Assembly (NCBI GenBank): GCA_002427535.1
Contig: DIRK01000048.1
Span: 7,275 to 24,980 of the forward strand
Direction of reading: 5' to 3'
From: Mageeibacillus sp. UBA5438
GTDB lineage: Bacteria; Bacillota; Clostridia; Saccharofermentanales; DTU023
DNA length: 17,706 nucleotides
A program made the translations under genes and the position numbers. The notes under the pieces were generated by a model. It was not told where the DNA came from. It ran no database searches and saw only the letters and a list, made by a program, of their open reading frames with translations. Of this stretch, positions 7,137 through 14,025 are shown piece by piece (the stretch's first letter is position 1; every line of letters starts with the position of its first letter).

Positions 7137-8291
7137 ATGAGCATCCCATCTTCTGCTTCAGTTGTCATTGTCGGAGGCGGCGTCTCGGGCTGTGCCATCG
7201 CCTGGACCTTGGCCCAAAAGGGCGTCAAGGATATTGTTGTCCTGGAAAAAGACACTTTGGCGCACGGTTCAACGGGGCGCTGCGGCGCGGGCGTGCGCAT
7301 GCAATGGGGGGCCGAGCGCAACTGCCAGCTCGCGCAGTTTTCAATTGACTTTTTTGAAAGGGCCAATGACATCCTCGGCTATGAGCGCGACATTGAATTT
7401 GAACAAACAGGCTACCTGATTGTCGCCGCCAACGAAAAGGAGGCAGCTCAGTTTAAAAAGAACGTGGCCTTACAAAACAGCCTCGGGATCCCCTCGGTCT
7501 ACCTCACGCCCGAAGAAGCCAAGGACATTGTCCCTCACATCGACACGTCCCAGTTTGTCGCGGCTACCTTTTGCCCGAAAGACGGTCATTTAAATCCTTT
7601 TCATACGACGGAGGCCTACGCGCTTGCGGCCGAGCGTTTGGGTGTGACCATTTTGAAGCATACGAAAGTGGTCGGGATTGAAGTTGAAAACGGCAAGATC
7701 GAAGCGGTCAATACAACTCAGGGCCGCATCGCGACACCGATCGTCGTGAACGCGGCAGGCGGCTGGTCAAAAGAGATCGGCGCGATGGCCGGCATTGACA
7801 TCCCGATCTATGTGCAGCGTCACCAAATCCTTGTCACCGAGCCCTTAGAGCCCGTCCTCACCCCGATGGTCATGGGTTTTTCTTGCAACATCTACATCCA
7901 GCAGGTGCCGCACGGTTCGATCATGATGGGACGAAGTGATGACACAGAGCCTTTTGATCTGCGTGTCACCTCGGGATGGAAGTTTTTAGAGGAAATGACC
8001 CGGACATGCGGGACACTGCTACCCTACCTGCGCTCGGCCAAAATTGTGCGCCAGTGGGCCGGTCACTATTGCATGACTGAAGACGCCCAGCCGATCTACG
8101 GACCCGTTCCCGGCGTGGAGGGTTTCTACTTAGCCTTAGGGTTTAGCGGGCACGGCTTTATGCTCGCGCCCGCCACAGGCCAGATGATTTCTGAAATGAT
8201 TTTAGGAGAACCGCTCACCATCGACGTGTCGGATCTTGACATCGGTCGCTTTGAACGTCGCGAGCTGTTCTTCGAATACTCGGTCGTCTAA
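7137..8291 (+). CDS. FAD-dependent DAO-family dehydrogenase, probable L-proline/hydroxyproline dehydrogenase catalytic subunit
   Basis: The 384-residue protein belongs to the DAO/GlyOX/sarcosine oxidase beta family. It has the N-terminal VIVGGGVSG at residues 10-18, the ribose-binding Glu37, an AHGSTGRCGAGVR block after it, and the C-terminal FAD block GFYLALGFSGHGFMLAP. It should oxidise a secondary amine or amino acid to an imine and pass electrons to the three preceding subunits. The archaeal dye-linked L-proline dehydrogenase beta subunit, HcnC and sarcosine oxidase beta share this architecture. The operon begins with a pyrroline-5-carboxylate dehydrogenase, so oxidation of proline or trans-4-hydroxy-L-proline to the C5 imine is the simplest reading. 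Glycine, sarcosine or an opine is less likely but not excluded. The ATG follows the previous stop directly, with GGAGG at 7123-7127. It is the last gene of the operon. Confidence 0.85.
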   Translation: MSIPSSASVVIVGGGVSGCAIAWTLAQKGVKDIVVLEKDTLAHGSTGRCGAGVRMQWGAERNCQLAQFSIDFFERANDILGYERDIEFEQTGYLIVAANEKEAAQFKKNVALQNSLGIPSVYLTPEEAKDIVPHIDTSQFVAATFCPKDGHLNPFHTTEAYALAAERLGVTILKHTKVVGIEVENGKIEAVNTTQGRIATPIVVNAAGGWSKEIGAMAGIDIPIYVQRHQILVTEPLEPVLTPMVMGFSCNIYIQQVPHGSIMMGRSDDTEPFDLRVTSGWKFLEEMTRTCGTLLPYLRSAKIVRQWAGHYCMTEDAQPIYGPVPGVEGFYLALGFSGHGFMLAPATGQMISEMILGEPLTIDVSDLDIGRFERRELFFEYSVV

Positions 8292-8293
8292 GC

Positions 8294-9247
8294 TTATTTC
8301 ATAAATCCGCTGATGATCTCGGCTTCGGCTTCCTTTTCGCTGAGGCCGAGCGTCATGAGCTTCACGAGTTGCTCTCCCGCAATTTTACCGATGACAGCTT
8401 CATGGATTAATTCAGCGTCCAAATGGTTTGCCGTGACCTCCGGTATGGCGATCGCGCGGCCCTCATCCATTAAAATGGCGTCACATTCCGAGTGACCGTG
8501 GCTTTTATGATTGCCTTCCAGTTTGGAGATGAATTTCTGTTTCGACCGACCTTTTACAACCGAACGCGAGATGACATGTGTTTTTGAGTCCTCCCCGTTC
8601 AGTTTGACATCAAAGATCGTTTCCGCCGTCTGATTGTCGCTTGTCATAATCTTTTCAGTCACAATGAGCGTGGCTCCGTCTCCGACCACAGCGCGTGTGT
8701 CGCGCCGGGTGGAATCGACGCCCTGTATTTGGACACTGTCCATCTCCATATAGCTATGGGGGCCAAGTTCGATGACGGTGGTTGGATTCAGGATATTTTT
8801 GGCGCCTTGTTCGCTTTCGCCGTAATGCTTTTCGACGTACTTAACACGCGCGTTCTTTTCCAAAAAGAAGCGGTGAATGCCGTCATGGCCGCTGTCGTCA
8901 TGACCGGGATTATGGATGGCGCAGCCCGCGATAATCGTCACATCGGCGTCTTCGCCGATGTAAAAATCGTTGTATACAAGGTCATTTAAACCGGAGCGCC
9001 CGATGACCACCGGGATGTGAATGCTTTCATTTTTGGTTCCCGGTTTCACAATGATGTCAATTCCCGGCTGATCTTTCTTCGTGACGATGTCGATGTTGGC
9101 GGTCGTATGACGATCCACACCCTCCCCGTCTGCCCGGATGTTGAAGGCGCCCATCGGCATGGCATAGAGCCCCGCTACTTCTTTTAACAGGTTTTGGTAA
9201 ATCTTATCTTTTACAATGTCTTTTTTGACGGCTGTATTCTGTGTCAT
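8294..9247 (-). CDS. SufB/SufD-family Fe-S scaffold protein, SmsB-like (short form)
   Basis: This 317-residue protein has the SufBD core beta-helix fold and forms the scaffold half of a two-gene Fe-S cluster assembly system. At about two thirds the length of SufB, it fits the minimal SufBC-like (SMS) systems described in anaerobes and archaea. Candidate functional residues are Cys109 in the block AGCAIHNPGH, four histidines (112, 116, 121, 125), Cys255 in GHSECDAILMDEG, and His275 in the C-terminal ANHLDAELIHEA block, the region shared with SufB and SufD. The ATG overlaps the stop of the sufC-like gene in an ATGA arrangement, and AAAGGGGG precedes it at 8 bases. It converges on the proline-oxidation operon with only two bases between the stop codons. 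Confidence 0.88.
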   Translation of the reverse strand: MTQNTAVKKDIVKDKIYQNLLKEVAGLYAMPMGAFNIRADGEGVDRHTTANIDIVTKKDQPGIDIIVKPGTKNESIHIPVVIGRSGLNDLVYNDFYIGEDADVTIIAGCAIHNPGHDDSGHDGIHRFFLEKNARVKYVEKHYGESEQGAKNILNPTTVIELGPHSYMEMDSVQIQGVDSTRRDTRAVVGDGATLIVTEKIMTSDNQTAETIFDVKLNGEDSKTHVISRSVVKGRSKQKFISKLEGNHKSHGHSECDAILMDEGRAIAIPEVTANHLDAELIHEAVIGKIAGEQLVKLMTLGLSEKEAEAEIISGFMK

Positions 9248-9987
9248 TTTGCTGCCCCCTTTAGGCTGAAGTGATCGCAGGCTCGCTTGCAGTCATCGAC
9301 CTCCAGGATGAGCCCCGGCAGGATGTCGTCTTTTATCCCGTACTGTGCGACGCGCCCTTCTTCTAAGACAATGATCTTGTCCACCATATTGAGGATGCGT
9401 TCCTGATGAGAAATGATGAGGATCGTCCCCCCCGTCACTTCATGAAGGTGATGGAACACGCTGATAAGATTCTGGAAGCTCCAAAGATCAATGCCTGCTT
9501 CCGGCTCATCCAAGATGGTAAATTCGGAACCTCTTGCGAGCATCATGGCGATCTCGATCCGTTTCAACTCGCCGCCTGAAAGGCTCTGGTCGAGCGGGCG
9601 GTCGACATAGTCAAGCGCGCAAAGGCCGACCTCTGACAAGTATTCGCAGGCCGTGTCTTTTGACAATTCCCGCCCTGCGGCAAGTGAGACGAGTTGGAAG
9701 ATATCGAGGCCTTTAAAGCGTACCGGTTGCTGGAAAGCAAAACTTATGCCGCGGCGCGCACGCTCATCGACGGCAAGATCTGTGATGTCCTCTCCGTTGA
9801 GAAGAATCCGCCCTTGGGTCGGTTTTTCGATGCCCATGATCAACTTGGCAAGTGTTGATTTACCGCTGCCGTTGGGCCCTGTCACCGCGACAAATTGATC
9901 GTCGATCACAAGGTTGATGTCACGCAGGATATCCTTTTGTTTGCCGTCCACATCGACGGAGAATGAAATATGTTGAAGCTCAAGCAT
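9244..9987 (-). CDS. SufC-family ABC ATPase, SmsC-like
   Basis: This 247-residue ATPase matches SufC in length and motifs. The Walker A is GPNGSGKST, the signature is SLSGGELKRIEIA, Walker B is FTILDEPEAGIDLWS with the catalytic Glu, and the H-loop is IISHQER. SufC hydrolyses ATP in the cytoplasm to drive shape changes of the SufB-type scaffold during Fe-S cluster assembly; it is not a transporter. It is followed by the short SufB-like gene with a 4-base overlap. No cysteine desulfurase or SufU gene lies beside it, which suggests the minimal SmsCB form in which sulfide may come from elsewhere. AAAGGA about 8 bases upstream supports the start. The iron-sulfur-rich dehydrogenase encoded next door would be a customer. 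Confidence 0.93.
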   Translation of the reverse strand: MLELQHISFSVDVDGKQKDILRDINLVIDDQFVAVTGPNGSGKSTLAKLIMGIEKPTQGRILLNGEDITDLAVDERARRGISFAFQQPVRFKGLDIFQLVSLAAGRELSKDTACEYLSEVGLCALDYVDRPLDQSLSGGELKRIEIAMMLARGSEFTILDEPEAGIDLWSFQNLISVFHHLHEVTGGTILIISHQERILNMVDKIIVLEEGRVAQYGIKDDILPGLILEVDDCKRACDHFSLKGAAK

Positions 9988-10005
9988 GATCGCTGTCCTT
10001 TCGTA

Positions 10006-10017
10006 TCAATCGATTGA
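10006..10017. promoter_or_regulatory. Perfect 12-bp palindrome upstream of smsC, candidate operator
   Basis: TCAATCGATTGA is a perfect palindrome located 18 bases before the smsC start and just upstream of its ribosome binding site. A second dyad lies beside it at 10019-10035 and a third, ACAGCGCTGT, at 10053-10062. Such sites often bind dimeric regulators. No regulator gene lies nearby, so the role is inferred. Confidence 0.35.
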
Positions 10018-10018
10018 C

Positions 10019-10036
10019 TGAAACATTCATGTTCAG
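10019..10036. repeat. Imperfect dyad upstream of smsC
   Basis: CTGA-A-ACAT and ATGTTCAG form an inverted repeat with a two-base centre (TC) and one bulged A. It lies next to the palindrome at 10006-10017 in the 105-base gap between dut and smsC. Confidence 0.3.
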
Positions 10037-10092
10037 CCAAAAATACATTAGCACAGCGCTGTTATTTCTTGGGGTTAGTTGTTACAGATATC

Positions 10093-10704
10093 CTATCTTT
10101 TTCCGGTCGAGCCAAATCCGCCGCCGCGGTCGTTGCCAATGACAGAAACATCGTCAACCTCAATCAATTCAGGGATCTCCATCTTCATGAAGACAAGCTG
10201 GGCGATGCGTTCCCCCCGCGTAATGTAGATCGTCCCCAAGGGATGGCCTTGCGGATCTAAGTAGAGGTTTTTTTCGGACAGATCAAGTGTTGAACAGTCT
10301 TTACGGGTTCTTTCGTGCATGTATTCGTTTAGCGTTATCGATTGATAGCGTTCATGAAAATGGTCGATCTCATCGGGGTGGCCAAGGAGGTAGGATACGG
10401 GGTCCAGGAGGCTTTGTGTGTTTTCGCAAATAATCGACACAAGCCCCCGATAATCCGCGTCAATCGTCCCGGGGGAATTGGCAACACGTAACTTCGTGCG
10501 AAGCGAAAGACCGCTTCTCGGGCGCACTTGCGCTTCGTAGCCTTCGGGGATGGCCAGTCTGACACCGGTCGAGATGAGGACGGTCTCCCCCGGTTCGATG
10601 ACGGCGTCATGATGCGCAAAAAGGTCGTAACCTGAGGCGTCCTCCGACGCGCGCAGCGGCGCTTTTGCGCCCGGCTCTAAGGCGAGATAGAGTTTAATCG
10701 TCAC
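10093..10704 (-). CDS. dut: dUTP diphosphatase (dUTPase) with a large insertion
   Basis: This 204-residue trimeric-type dUTPase hydrolyses dUTP to dUMP and pyrophosphate, keeping uracil out of DNA. The five motifs are present: SGYDLFAHHD, PRSGLSLR, the GTIDADYRG block, RGERIAQL, and C-terminal RGGGFGSTG. Bacterial enzymes are usually about 145-155 residues; the excess is about 50 residues inserted between motifs 3 and 4. I choose the GTG at 10702-10704 as start because AAAGGA sits 8 bases upstream; an in-frame ATG at 10723-10725 lies upstream of that site and would lengthen the overlap. With the GTG, the gene overlaps zapA by 11 bases, so the two are probably coupled. Motif content makes the assignment firm; the insertion's role is unknown. 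Confidence 0.93.
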   Translation of the reverse strand: MTIKLYLALEPGAKAPLRASEDASGYDLFAHHDAVIEPGETVLISTGVRLAIPEGYEAQVRPRSGLSLRTKLRVANSPGTIDADYRGLVSIICENTQSLLDPVSYLLGHPDEIDHFHERYQSITLNEYMHERTRKDCSTLDLSEKNLYLDPQGHPLGTIYITRGERIAQLVFMKMEIPELIEVDDVSVIGNDRGGGFGSTGKR

Positions 10705-11197
10705 CCTCAATATCCTTTGGTTCATCGCCTGTGATGGCGTCCTCGATGGTCAACTGGTAGTCTCCGGGTTGCACGCGGCGGATTCTACGCTCCTGTTTCA
10801 CTGAGCTGTCCTCCTCGATGCCGCGCTCCGCCAATTTCTTTTCATAGATGTCGCATAGGTTTTGGTAGTACAGGACATCCTTTTTCAGCTCCCAGAACTG
10901 TTCGCGAAGCCGGTTCAGCTCTGCTTTTAATTCTTCTTGCTGCATGCGCGCGAAATCGCGTTCCTGGTAGGCTTCCTTGATTTTGAGATGGAAATCTTCC
11001 ATGAGGCCGATGGAATTGACAAGCGCCAAAACAGCCTGTGAAACCTGGTTCAGATGCGGGTGGCGTTTGGTTACCTGGTCCATCATGGCATCCGCGGTGG
11101 CGGCAATGTCATAGGTCCTTTGAAGATCGCCATCGGAGGAGAGACGATAGGTCATCTTCCCGATTCTGACATTCACATATTCATCTGATTTTGCCAT
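10694..11197 (-). CDS. zapA: Cell division protein ZapA
   Basis: The 167-residue protein starts with a short beta-rich ZapA domain (VNVRIGKMTYRLSS) and an Asp-rich helix start (about residues 25-65). A long coiled coil follows (about residues 70-125, rich in Glu, Arg, Leu and Lys), and then an acidic, disordered tail. ZapA binds FtsZ and cross-links protofilaments at the division site. It is longer than the about 85-100 residues of typical Bacillus ZapA because of the coiled-coil extension and tail, a form common in Clostridia. AGGAG precedes the ATG by about 7 bases. It lies 24 bases after rsmA and overlaps dut at its end, inside a run of minus-strand genes. Confidence 0.85.
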   Translation of the reverse strand: MAKSDEYVNVRIGKMTYRLSSDGDLQRTYDIAATADAMMDQVTKRHPHLNQVSQAVLALVNSIGLMEDFHLKIKEAYQERDFARMQQEELKAELNRLREQFWELKKDVLYYQNLCDIYEKKLAERGIEEDSSVKQERRIRRVQPGDYQLTIEDAITGDEPKDIEGDD

Positions 11198-11221
11198 GCA
11201 TTGTCTCCTGTCCGAATCATT

Positions 11222-12124
11222 TTACAAAAGACCCGCGCTTCTGACAAATTGGGCCATGCGAAACAGTGAAGCAAGCTGTCGCGCTTCAAGATCTTCAGCT
11301 CTCACTTCATCGGACAACTGTTCATCTTGTTTGAATTTTTGGAACTCGAACCCAAAATCGTCATCAAGCCAATAGCCTGAAAGTTTCAGTGCGTTTTGCA
11401 GTGTTTTTCGACGATATTGGAAGAGCGATGTTAAAAAACGATGAAAGGACGGATCGCAGGCGATCGTTTTGTGGGATTCGTCCTCATTTGGAGTCAGTGT
11501 CAACAAGGCGGAGGTGATGCGGGGTTTTGGATAAAACGACGCGCGGCTGACCGTTCTAAGATAGCGCCAATGTCCAAAAAGACGGGTCGCGATCGACAGC
11601 GTCCCGTACTTTTTCGTGCCGGGTTTTGCAAGGAGCCGTTCGCTGACCTCATCCTCTACCATGAACAGCGCCTTGGACAGCCCCGGAAAGCGTTGGAGCG
11701 CTGTCAATATCAATTCCGTAGTGAGGTAGTAGGGAAGGTTACCAAAGACCAGCAGACGCCCTTTGAGGTCCTCTAGGAGGGGTTCATAGTCGACCTGGCG
11801 CGCATCCTCGTAAATCATACGGGGCGGGTGTTTGAGATCGCTCATTAAAACATCGTGGATTTTTTTAAATTTGCGATCAATTTCAACCGCGATGACCCGC
11901 TCGGAATGCAGGGCAAGTTCTTTTGTAATAATTCCGGGCCCGGCCCCGATCTCGACGATGGTATCCGTGGGAGCGGGCGCGAGGGTTTCTAATATGAACT
12001 GAATCACTTTTTCATCGTGCAAAAACACCTGCCCTAAAGCATGGGTTGGAAAGATTTGGTGTTGCTTTAAAAGAGAGGGAAGCGAGGCTTTGAAGGCCTC
12101 TCCCTTAAGGTCTTGAGATGACAT
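11222..12124 (-). CDS. rsmA: 16S rRNA (adenine1518-N6/adenine1519-N6)-dimethyltransferase RsmA (KsgA)
   Basis: The 300-residue enzyme dimethylates two adjacent adenines in the 3' hairpin of 16S rRNA during small-subunit maturation, using S-adenosylmethionine. Visible motifs are EIGAGPGIITKELA (motif I) and the catalytic GNLPYYLTTELI (motif IV). The SAM-contacting N-terminal block normally reads GQNFL; here it is LGQVFL, with Val in place of the conserved Asn. The frame is open further upstream, but the ATG at 12122-12124 gives the normal N-terminus. No clear ribosome binding site precedes it. The preceding gene ends 20 bases inside it, so it is probably translated by coupling. A 3D-domain wall protein directly upstream of rsmA recalls the yabE-rnmV-ksgA order of Bacillus, here without rnmV. 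Confidence 0.93.
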   Translation of the reverse strand: MSSQDLKGEAFKASLPSLLKQHQIFPTHALGQVFLHDEKVIQFILETLAPAPTDTIVEIGAGPGIITKELALHSERVIAVEIDRKFKKIHDVLMSDLKHPPRMIYEDARQVDYEPLLEDLKGRLLVFGNLPYYLTTELILTALQRFPGLSKALFMVEDEVSERLLAKPGTKKYGTLSIATRLFGHWRYLRTVSRASFYPKPRITSALLTLTPNEDESHKTIACDPSFHRFLTSLFQYRRKTLQNALKLSGYWLDDDFGFEFQKFKQDEQLSDEVRAEDLEARQLASLFRMAQFVRSAGLL

Positions 12125-13322
12125 AGATGGCTGAGACCGAATTAAAACGTGACAGATGGGCACATTCTCCCGGATCGTAACAAAGGTCAAAATTGCCACC
12201 GCTGCGATCGCCCACCACGGCCATGCCGTATCCGCGTACAAAGAGTACGGTGCCGCGCGGGTAGATATTGATATCCTGAGCGCCGACCGCGACGATACCG
12301 CGCTGCGCCATAACTCCCGAGCCCGTGTGGTGATTCGTCGGTGTCGTGTGACCTAAACTGCATTTACCGCCGCGCGCTTTGATCTGTTGCCGGCAGACCT
12401 CAAGGCCGTCATAGTGGGTCGCGTAACGTGCACCGTAATGGTCGATATAATGGAAGGTCACGCCGTCGACGGTGATGGTGCCGTCGCCGTTGTCAGTGAA
12501 ATCGGCGTAATGCCGGTTGATGGACGGGCTCCCGGCCTTGTTGATGAGGCCGTTGTTTTTCAGAAGATTAAGGTTCGCCGCGACCATGGCGTTTTGGCCG
12601 CCGGTAGTCACAAACTTAATCGGAGAACCCCCTTGTCCTGAAGGAGCCTTTGTCGTATTCACAGCGGTTGTGGTAGGCGCTTTTGTCGTCGCAGGTGCGG
12701 TGGTCGCCAAAGTAGTTGTCACGGGGGGATATTGGCTGATGAATTCTCTTGACACATAGCCAATCTCTTCGCCCGCAAGCCGCACTTTCACCCAGTCATC
12801 ACCCAAGGCAATGACACGAATACCCATGCCGTATTCAAGTTTTTGCTTGACGGGCGCGTGGGTCGACGGGGCTTCTCGGAAATTGAGACCGTCTTCGGAG
12901 AGCACGTAGTAGCGGATGTCAACCTCGCGGAAAGTAGTGCCTGACACCGCTTTCGTCGTCGTTGTTTCACGGGTCGTCCGGGAGGGAGTCGTACTCAGGG
13001 ATTCATCTGAAACTTGCGTGGTAGAAGGCTTCATCTCCGCGCTCTCTTGGGTCACGAAAGCTTCAGTATGGATAGGCACCTGGGCCTCATCCAAGAGGAA
13101 GGCAAGTTCGCTGTCGGGCTGGTGGCGGTCGATATAGCCTTCTATTTCTAAAAGACTCTCCCCTTCCGCGACCGAGGGATCGGTCACTTGATAGATCGGG
13201 CTTTCGATATATTCTTCGTCATCTGAGGTGATAAGGCGGAAAATAAAGACAACAAAAACAGCCGCGATCAGGACGAGTGCGGTCGTCATCAAAAATGTCT
13301 CAATTCTCTGCTTTCGTCGCAT
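12105..13322 (-). CDS. Secreted/membrane-anchored SH3b and 3D-domain cell-wall protein
   Basis: The 405-residue protein has an N-terminal membrane anchor (about residues 10-30). A spacer follows, then an SH3b domain (about 138-200, with YYVLSEDGLNFREAPS and GEEIGYVSREF). Two Thr-rich linkers flank that domain. The C-terminal 3D (double-psi beta-barrel) domain runs from about 320 to 400 with HTGSGVMAQRG, YPRGTVLFVRGYGMAVV, GDRSGG and FDLCYD. 3D domains occur in cell-wall lytic enzymes such as YabE/YocH and MltA-like proteins; the Asp residues of GDRSGG and FDLCYD fit the conserved set. Four cysteines in the C-terminal third could form disulfides outside the cell. AAGAGGA precedes the ATG. It is the first gene after a good promoter and its stop lies inside rsmA. 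The wall-binding role is inferred from domains. Confidence 0.82.
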   Translation of the reverse strand: MRRKQRIETFLMTTALVLIAAVFVVFIFRLITSDDEEYIESPIYQVTDPSVAEGESLLEIEGYIDRHQPDSELAFLLDEAQVPIHTEAFVTQESAEMKPSTTQVSDESLSTTPSRTTRETTTTKAVSGTTFREVDIRYYVLSEDGLNFREAPSTHAPVKQKLEYGMGIRVIALGDDWVKVRLAGEEIGYVSREFISQYPPVTTTLATTAPATTKAPTTTAVNTTKAPSGQGGSPIKFVTTGGQNAMVAANLNLLKNNGLINKAGSPSINRHYADFTDNGDGTITVDGVTFHYIDHYGARYATHYDGLEVCRQQIKARGGKCSLGHTTPTNHHTGSGVMAQRGIVAVGAQDINIYPRGTVLFVRGYGMAVVGDRSGGNFDLCYDPGECAHLSRFNSVSAIYVISRP

Positions 13323-13372
13323 ACGTCCTCTTCTTTACACAACAAGACGGAAGCTATGGCTTCTTATCGTGT

Positions 13373-13401
13373 ATTCTACGACTTTCCTAAGCTTCGTGCA
13401 A
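13373..13401 (-). promoter_or_regulatory. Promoter for the 3D protein-rsmA-zapA-dut cluster
   Basis: On the minus strand TTGCAC (13401-13396) and TAGAAT (13378-13373) are separated by exactly 17 bases. They lie about 50 bases upstream of the 3D-protein start. The -10 matches consensus at five of six positions and the -35 at four of six. This is the strongest promoter-like sequence in the window. Confidence 0.65.
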
Positions 13402-13484
13402 ACATTCTTCAGAAATAATGCCGAGAAGCGCCTTCCCTATGTTCGCGGCAATCTCAAAAACCCTAACGGCCTCTCATTGTGACA

Positions 13485-14025
13485 TACTCCACCATTTACC
13501 GTCGCTACCTAGAGACCCTCGCCGGTTTGTGACAACGATTGCCACGACCAATGACAGCGCGATTGCGTCGATACAAAAGGCGTTCATAGATGAAGGTGCC
13601 ATGTATGTACCAGCTTGGAAGGCGATCCGCTCAAAGTCATCGCGGTCAATAAACAGCGTTGTGAGATCGAGGCGGCGTTTCGTGTCATGAAGACGGAGTT
13701 TCGGGCACGACCTGTGTTTTTATCTCGGGATGACCGCATAAAGGCGCACTTCATGACGTGCTTTATGGCATTCATGCTCTACAAAACCTTGGAGAAAAAG
13801 ATTCGTCCTCAGCTGTCGGATTTGGATCCTTCGGGCGCGACCCTTATTGAGACGTTGCGCGGGAAGTCCTTTTACGAAATACCCGCAGAAGGTTATGTAC
13901 CGCTTTACACGCGTACGCCCATAACAGATGCCTTACACGAATACTTTGGGTTTCACACGGACACGGAGATTGTGTCGCTAAAGACGATGAAACAGATTAT
14001 TGCAAAAACGAAGAAGTCAAAATAG
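13485..14025 (+). pseudogene. Remnant of an IS1634-like DDE transposase (C-terminal part, frameshifted)
   Basis: The longest open piece (about 13594-14025) reads CHVCTSLEGDPLKVIAVNKQ and then a block with EIEAAFRVMKTEFRARP and LSRDDRIKAHFMTCF. These are the C-terminal landmarks of IS1634/IS4-group transposases, including the catalytic Glu region. A stop at 13591-13593 closes this frame upstream. A second frame just before it (about 13487-13595, PRDPRRFVTTIATTNDS) continues what looks like the preceding part of the same protein, so a frameshift lies near 13595. The N-terminal and central catalytic parts are missing, so the element cannot move by itself. The open piece has a TTG and no convincing ribosome binding site. 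Family is recognised by pattern; exact subgroup is less sure. Confidence 0.78.

Noticed and set aside
12125..12241. An upstream extension of rsmA by 39 residues, starting at 12241 and containing a hydrophobic stretch.
   Set aside because: It is the antisense-free overlap with the end of the 3D-domain gene read in another frame. The normal RsmA N-terminus begins at 12124 and a membrane-like leader is not expected in this cytoplasmic enzyme.
12640..13000. Repetitive Thr-rich coding stretches that might be a DNA repeat or slippage tract.
   Set aside because: At the DNA level the codons vary (ACC, ACG, ACA, ACT), so it is an ordinary low-complexity protein linker and not a tandem DNA repeat.
13402..13484. 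A small plus-strand frame leading into the transposase remnant.
   Set aside because: No ribosome binding site, no recognisable protein pattern, and it overlaps the minus-strand promoter; treated as non-coding.
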